The notes under the pieces are model-generated. The model made no database searches and had not been told where the DNA came from. It was given only the letters and a program-made list of their open reading frames with translations. Source: an uncultured Eubacteriales bacterium (GTDB lineage Bacteria > Bacillota > Clostridia > Oscillospirales > CAG-272). Taken from it: a DNA stretch of 6,908 bases. This document shows positions 6,432-6,908 of the stretch, one piece after another. Numbering within the stretch: the stretch's first letter is position 1; each line of letters starts with the position of its first letter. Location of the stretch: the NCBI GenBank assembly GCA_934462885.1, contig CAKSJC010000087.1:1-6908 (forward strand), written 5' to 3'. Made by a program: the position numbers and the translations under genes.

Positions 6432-6459
6432 ATTATATCACACATATCCGAAATATCAG
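6432..6459 (-). promoter_or_regulatory. Sigma-A-type promoter for the zapA operon with extended -10
   Basis: TGATATAAT (6432-6440) is a perfect -10 with a TGn extension, and CTGATA (6454-6459) is a 4-of-6 match to the -35 with a 16-nt spacer. The predicted start near 6425 leaves a leader of about 35 nt before zapA. The region is very AT-rich and two further TATAAT/TATAATG-like boxes follow directly, so start-site choice may be mixed. It lies between the upstream terminator and zapA, as expected for a new transcription unit. Confidence 0.7.
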
Positions 6460-6514
6460 AATAAATTGTATTAAAAAAGGGCATGATATGCGCAAAGCAT
6501 ACATCCCCGAAACA

Positions 6515-6553
6515 GAAAAAGCTAAAGCTCCCGGTAAACGGCCCGGGAGCTTT
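6515..6553 (-). terminator. Rho-independent terminator of the upstream (right-edge) gene
   Basis: AAAGCTCCCGG (6543-6553) pairs perfectly with CCGGGAGCTTT (6524-6534), an 11-bp stem with an 8-nt loop, and is followed on the minus strand by AGCTTTTTCTGTTT. It begins about 50 nt after the stop codon at 6603. On the plus strand the same stem is followed by TTCGCTTTATTT, so it could act weakly in both directions, but no plus-strand gene approaches it. Confidence 0.9.
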
Positions 6554-6602
6554 TCGCTTTATTTAGGTATTTGCTTTATTTAAGTTTGTGCGTTTGTGTG
6601 AC

Positions 6603-6908
6603 TTAGCCAATTGTGTAAACCAGAGCTTCGCCTGTGCTTACATTGAAGATGTAGAAGAGCTGTGTTCCGGCAGGAACTACATTTTTATAAACTACGCCGT
6701 CAATCTTTGCGTCGTAATTAAACGATGTGCTGCCGTTCAGTATCTTCGCAAGGTTACGAGTTGCAACGCTCTTAACGAGGTCGTTCCAGTTGTAGTGAGA
6801 AGTGCCGTAATCGTTGATTATAGCAGCTTCGACAATTGCAGGTGTCAGTATCTGCTTATCTGCTGCCGGCATTGTGAAGGTACCGGTGTAATAAGTCGCT
6901 GTGCCCTT
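6603..6908 (-). CDS. Unrecognised protein, C-terminal 101 residues only
   Basis: The frame is open from the window edge to TAA at 6603-6605, so this is the 3' end of a gene starting beyond 6908. The ATG at 6872 is probably internal: the frame continues upstream without a stop (KGTATYYTGTFT precedes it) and no ribosome site precedes that ATG. The fragment is rich in Tyr, Asn, Thr, Val and Gly, has no cysteine, and contains IINDYGTSHYNWNDLVKS, ILNGSTSFNYDAKIDGVVY and a beta-strand-like ending (NVVPAGTQLFYIFNVSTGEALVYTIG). That composition suits the end of an exported or surface protein, but no export signal can be seen and I do not recognise the family. A strong terminator follows, so it is a transcription unit separate from zapA. 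Confidence 0.75.
   Translation of the reverse strand, partial: KGTATYYTGTFTMPAADKQILTPAIVEAAIINDYGTSHYNWNDLVKSVATRNLAKILNGSTSFNYDAKIDGVVYKNVVPAGTQLFYIFNVSTGEALVYTIG

Noticed and set aside
6481..6506. Short inverted repeats with a nearby T run on the minus strand, read as a second terminator
   Set aside because: The stems are only 4-6 bp, compete with each other and the longer one is not adjacent to the T run; a far stronger terminator already lies upstream.
6603..6872. Complete 89-residue gene starting at ATG 6872
   Set aside because: The frame stays open to the window edge and no ribosome site precedes this ATG, so a partial longer gene is more likely.
1..6908. A defence island, mobile element, CRISPR array or biosynthetic cluster
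   Set aside because: I saw no direct-repeat/spacer pattern, transposase, integrase, terminal inverted repeats or tRNA. Nearly all coding content belongs to known housekeeping families.

Overview
The window reads as a chromosomal housekeeping segment of a Gram-positive, probably Clostridia-class (Firmicutes/Bacillota), bacterium. Evidence for this is the maf-mreB-mreC order, a DUF4321-type small membrane protein next to maf, a ZapA gene coupled to a large two-lobed U32 protein, AGGAGG-type ribosome binding sites and sigma-A-like promoters. Species cannot be fixed from this sequence. Every supported gene lies on the minus strand, so transcription runs from high to low coordinates.

Layout in transcription order: (1) 6908-6603, the 3' end of an unrecognised gene that enters from outside the window, closed by a strong hairpin terminator at 6515-6553. 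(2) A promoter at about 6432-6459 starts a probable operon: zapA (6389-5829), a large U32-family protein (5832-3280, ATGA overlap with zapA), dut (3264-2809), a DUF4321-type membrane protein (2721-2461) and maf (2420-1797). Spacings are 15, 87 and 40 nt after the overlap. (3) A 257-nt gap (1540-1796) holds a weak hairpin after maf, a candidate promoter at 1700-1728 and a roughly 150-nt potentially structured leader. (4) mreB (1539-535) and mreC (498-1, cut by the window edge) follow.

Functionally the segment joins division (ZapA, an FtsZ-ring stabiliser), lateral wall growth (MreB filament, MreC scaffold), nucleotide-pool cleaning (dUTPase, Maf) and probable RNA modification (U32/DUF3656, RlhA-like). 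This is a conserved-style growth cluster and I see no mobile element, CRISPR array, tRNA or rRNA. I did not find a convincing undescribed system. The most interesting leftovers are the structured leader before mreB, repeat-bearing low-complexity insertions and a C-terminal cysteine cluster in the U32 protein, the long helical tail on ZapA, and the unidentified partial gene at the right edge.
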